From assembly GCA_000818945.1 (NCBI GenBank), contig JTFK01001332.1, positions 1 to 19,154 of the forward strand: a DNA stretch of 19,154 bases, read 5' to 3'. Source of the stretch: Schizochytrium sp. CCTCC M209059 (lineage: Eukaryota; Sar; Bigyra; Thraustochytrida; Thraustochytriidae). Position 1 is the first letter of the stretch. Every line of letters begins with the position of its first letter. A program made the translations under genes and the position numbers. The notes under the pieces were generated by a model. The model saw only the letters and a program-made list of their open reading frames with translations, had not been told where the DNA came from and ran no database searches. Positions 16,841 through 19,154 of the stretch are shown here, one piece after another.

Positions 16841-19153
16841 TCATGTTGCGACCTTGCCCGCAGGAGCGGCAACGGGTGGCGCTGGCTGTTGCTTGGGCGC
16901 TAATTTAGACGTTTCGCTCGCTCCCCCAACACCGCCGGCCTCATCGTCCTCCTTCATGGTGGTCATGCGGCGCACAGAGGCCGGCAGGGGCTTGCCCTTG
17001 ATCACGAGCTGAATGTGCTCTGCAGTGAGACTCTCGTGATCCAAGAGGGCCTTGGCGAGACGGTGCAGCTCCTTTTTGTTTGATCCGAGCAATTTGCGCG
17101 CGCGGTCGTATGAGGCATTCAAGATAGCCTTGACCTCGGCGTCGACACGCTGGCGCGTCTCGTCGCTAATGGGCTGCCGATCTGTTGGCACAAAGACGAC
17201 GCCAACCTCGCTGCTACCCATGCCGTAGCGCTCCACCATGGCGCGAGCGATTTGCGAAGCCTTTTGAATATCCGAAGAAGCGCCGCTTGTGACGTAGTCG
17301 GGGCCAAATATGAGCTCCTCGGCGGCGCGTCCTCCCATGCATACATCGAGCTCCGCCAGCATTTGCCGCTTCGTCCGCTGCAGCATATCCTGCTCCTCCG
17401 GGAGCTGATGCACCATGCCGAGCGCCTGGCCTCGAGGCATGATGGTCGCCTTGTGAATAGGCATTGCGGCCGGTGTCTTGAGCGCCATGAGCGCGTGTCC
17501 GCCCTCGTGGTACGCTGTGACCTCGCGGACCTCCTTGGGAATGATGGCCGATCGCCGCTCGGCGCCCATAAGCACCTTGTCCTTGGCGTACTCGAGGTCC
17601 TCGGTCGTCACGGTCTCGGCGCCGATCTTGGCAGCGCGCAGGGCCGCCACGTTCACGATGTTAGACAGGTCGGCGCCGCTCGCACCGGGCGTGCCGCGCG
17701 CAATGTCCAGTGCCTTCACGTTGTCCTCGTGCGGGACCTTTTCCAAGTACAGCTTGAGGATCTCGGTTCGGTCATGCAGGTCGGGGAGAGGGACGACAAT
17801 GTTGCGGTCAAAGCGCCCTGGGCGGACGAGCGCCGGATCGAGAACGTCGGGAAAGTTGGTCGCACCGATGATGATGACGCCCTCCGAGTCGCGAAAACCA
17901 TCAAGTTCAACGAGAAGCTGATTGAGCGTCATCTTCAGGGCCTGCTGCTCCTTGAGCGCGCGAGTTGACCCGATGGCGTCGATCTCATCAATAAAGACGA
18001 TGCACGGACTAGCCTTTTTCGCGGCCTCAAAGAGGTCACGCACGCGACGCGCACCGACGCCCACGTACATTTCCTCAAAGTCGGAGCCGGCGGCATGGAA
18101 GAAGGGCACGCCCGCCTCGCCCGCAATACACTTTGCGAGCAGGGTTTTGCCCGTTCCGGGAGGGCCAGTCAGCAGGACACCCTTGGGCAATTTACCTCCA
18201 AGACGCGTGAACCGCGTCGGGTCCTTGAGATACTCGACAATCTCTTGCAGCTCGTCCTTGGCCTCCTGGGCGCCCTTTACATCCTCAAAGGTCTTGCCAG
18301 TCACGCCCACAAAGGCCTTGACCTCGCCGGAAAGCCCGCGGGGCATCATTCCCTTGCCGTCCACAAAGTTGTCAAAGGCGTACCAGACGATGCCTGCGAG
18401 TGCCAGGAGACGGGCAATCCGCCAGAACTGCGTCTTCATGTTGCCCTCTACGATTTGCACCTGCACGGGCGCGGCGCCCTCGCCGGCCTGCCCAGCCTGT
18501 TGTGCTGCCAGGAACGGGTTCGCACTCGAGAACATTCCGCCCATGCCGGAGCTAGCGCCGGCCCCGGCGCCAGCGCCAGACCCGGTGCCTGCGGCATGCA
18601 TTTGGTACCCGTGTCCGCCCATGGCACCGTAGTAGTTGGCGCCTGCCATGCTGCTTCCGCCGTGGCTGCCCGTGGCGTTGGCGAGCCAGCCTCCGGCGCC
18701 AGCGCCGGCGCCGGGCATGGCGGTGCTGGCCGCATGGCCATAGCCGGCGCCTGCGCCTTGCGCGTTCCGCATAACGTCGTCCATGGACGTGCGGTCGAGG
18801 CGGCCCGTCGCGACGAGCGCCTTGAGATACTCCTTGAAGACGCCCTCGTTGCTCGCAAACCTTCCGGACTCGTAGCGCTGGAGCACGATCTCTGGCGATA
18901 TCTTGCCGACCTCGCGCAGGAACTTCTCCTGCACGACGCTGTCCGCCACCCTCATGTTGGCCTCGTCCTCGAGGCGCTCGAGCCTCCCGCGGCTCCGGGA
19001 GGAAATCGTCCGGGCCCTACTCGCCGCGCAGACGCCTTCCCGAAGCCGTGCCGCCCTGCGCACGAGGCCGCCGCCGCCTGCACCAGCGCCGCTCCCGGCT
19101 GCCGCTGCCACGGCGGGCGTCCAGGCCCGCGCCCTGCCGCCCGCGCCGAGCAT
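16841..19153 (-). CDS. YME1: Mitochondrial i-AAA metalloprotease, YME1/FtsH family (possibly 5'-partial)
   Basis: This is an ATP-dependent membrane protease of the mitochondrial inner membrane whose active site faces the intermembrane space. The 770-residue frame starts with an Arg/Ala-rich, acid-poor segment (about 1-60) typical of a mitochondrial presequence. An N-terminal helical domain (about 65-130) and a Gly/Ala/Ser-rich insert (about 131-235) follow. One membrane span lies at about 243-260, as in i-AAA rather than two-span m-AAA enzymes. The AAA domain has Walker A GPPGTGKT (330-337), pore loop MYVGVG (362-367), Walker B IVFIDE (385-390), sensor N433, and arginine fingers R447 and R450. 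The protease motif is HEGGH (549-553), with probable third zinc ligand D628. All catalytic residues are intact. The ATG at 19153 is one base from the window edge, so the true start may lie further right. The tail after about 735 is low-complexity. Confidence 0.93.
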   Translation of the reverse strand: MLGAGGRARAWTPAVAAAAGSGAGAGGGGLVRRAARLREGVCAASRARTISSRSRGRLERLEDEANMRVADSVVQEKFLREVGKISPEIVLQRYESGRFASNEGVFKEYLKALVATGRLDRTSMDDVMRNAQGAGAGYGHAASTAMPGAGAGAGGWLANATGSHGGSSMAGANYYGAMGGHGYQMHAAGTGSGAGAGAGASSGMGGMFSSANPFLAAQQAGQAGEGAAPVQVQIVEGNMKTQFWRIARLLALAGIVWYAFDNFVDGKGMMPRGLSGEVKAFVGVTGKTFEDVKGAQEAKDELQEIVEYLKDPTRFTRLGGKLPKGVLLTGPPGTGKTLLAKCIAGEAGVPFFHAAGSDFEEMYVGVGARRVRDLFEAAKKASPCIVFIDEIDAIGSTRALKEQQALKMTLNQLLVELDGFRDSEGVIIIGATNFPDVLDPALVRPGRFDRNIVVPLPDLHDRTEILKLYLEKVPHEDNVKALDIARGTPGASGADLSNIVNVAALRAAKIGAETVTTEDLEYAKDKVLMGAERRSAIIPKEVREVTAYHEGGHALMALKTPAAMPIHKATIMPRGQALGMVHQLPEEQDMLQRTKRQMLAELDVCMGGRAAEELIFGPDYVTSGASSDIQKASQIARAMVERYGMGSSEVGVVFVPTDRQPISDETRQRVDAEVKAILNASYDRARKLLGSNKKELHRLAKALLDHESLTAEHIQLVIKGKPLPASVRRMTTMKEDDEAGGVGGASETSKLAPKQQPAPPVAAPAGKVAT

Positions 19154-19154
19154 C

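Overview
This window comes from a nuclear genome of a flagellate-forming eukaryotic microbe. The long, apparently intron-free reading frames, high GC3, Ala/Ser/Gly low-complexity tracts, a kinase joined to armadillo repeats, and a DZIP1 cilium/basal-body gene together suggest a stramenopile, most plausibly a thraustochytrid (Labyrinthulomycetes). The lineage is an inference from gene style, not from a marker gene.

Layout: the left 5.2 kb (1-5172) holds no convincing gene. Its landmark is a roughly 650-bp pentamer-based satellite (about 696-1345) whose + strand lacks adenine for 603 nt; a pair of short hairpin repeats lies near 4.35 kb. From 5173 to 14787 three genes run in tandem on the minus strand. 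They are a ZPR1-type zinc-finger protein with an apparent C-terminal Tudor-like domain, a 1240-residue protein kinase-like/armadillo-repeat protein whose DFG motif reads NFG, and a DZIP1/Iguana-like C2H2 protein with a long acidic tail. A roughly 0.9-kb divergent spacer leads to a plus-strand gene (15695-16345) for a small secreted, probably GPI-anchored, Cys-rich protein with the eight-cysteine signature of the Ly6/uPAR (LU) fold. Convergent with it, and reaching the right edge, is a minus-strand mitochondrial i-AAA protease (YME1 type).

The genes do not form an obvious pathway: ZPR1 acts in translation-factor and SMN-linked processes, DZIP1 at the basal body or transition zone, and YME1 in inner-membrane proteostasis. 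They look like unrelated neighbours. A shared feature is long GA/CT microsatellite tracts just upstream of start codons: a TC/GA inverted repeat before ZPR1 and a GA tract 12 bp before the DZIP1 ATG. The items most worth a second look are the ZPR1-Tudor fusion, the helical-N-terminus/NFG-kinase/ARM protein, and the LU-domain protein in a protist.
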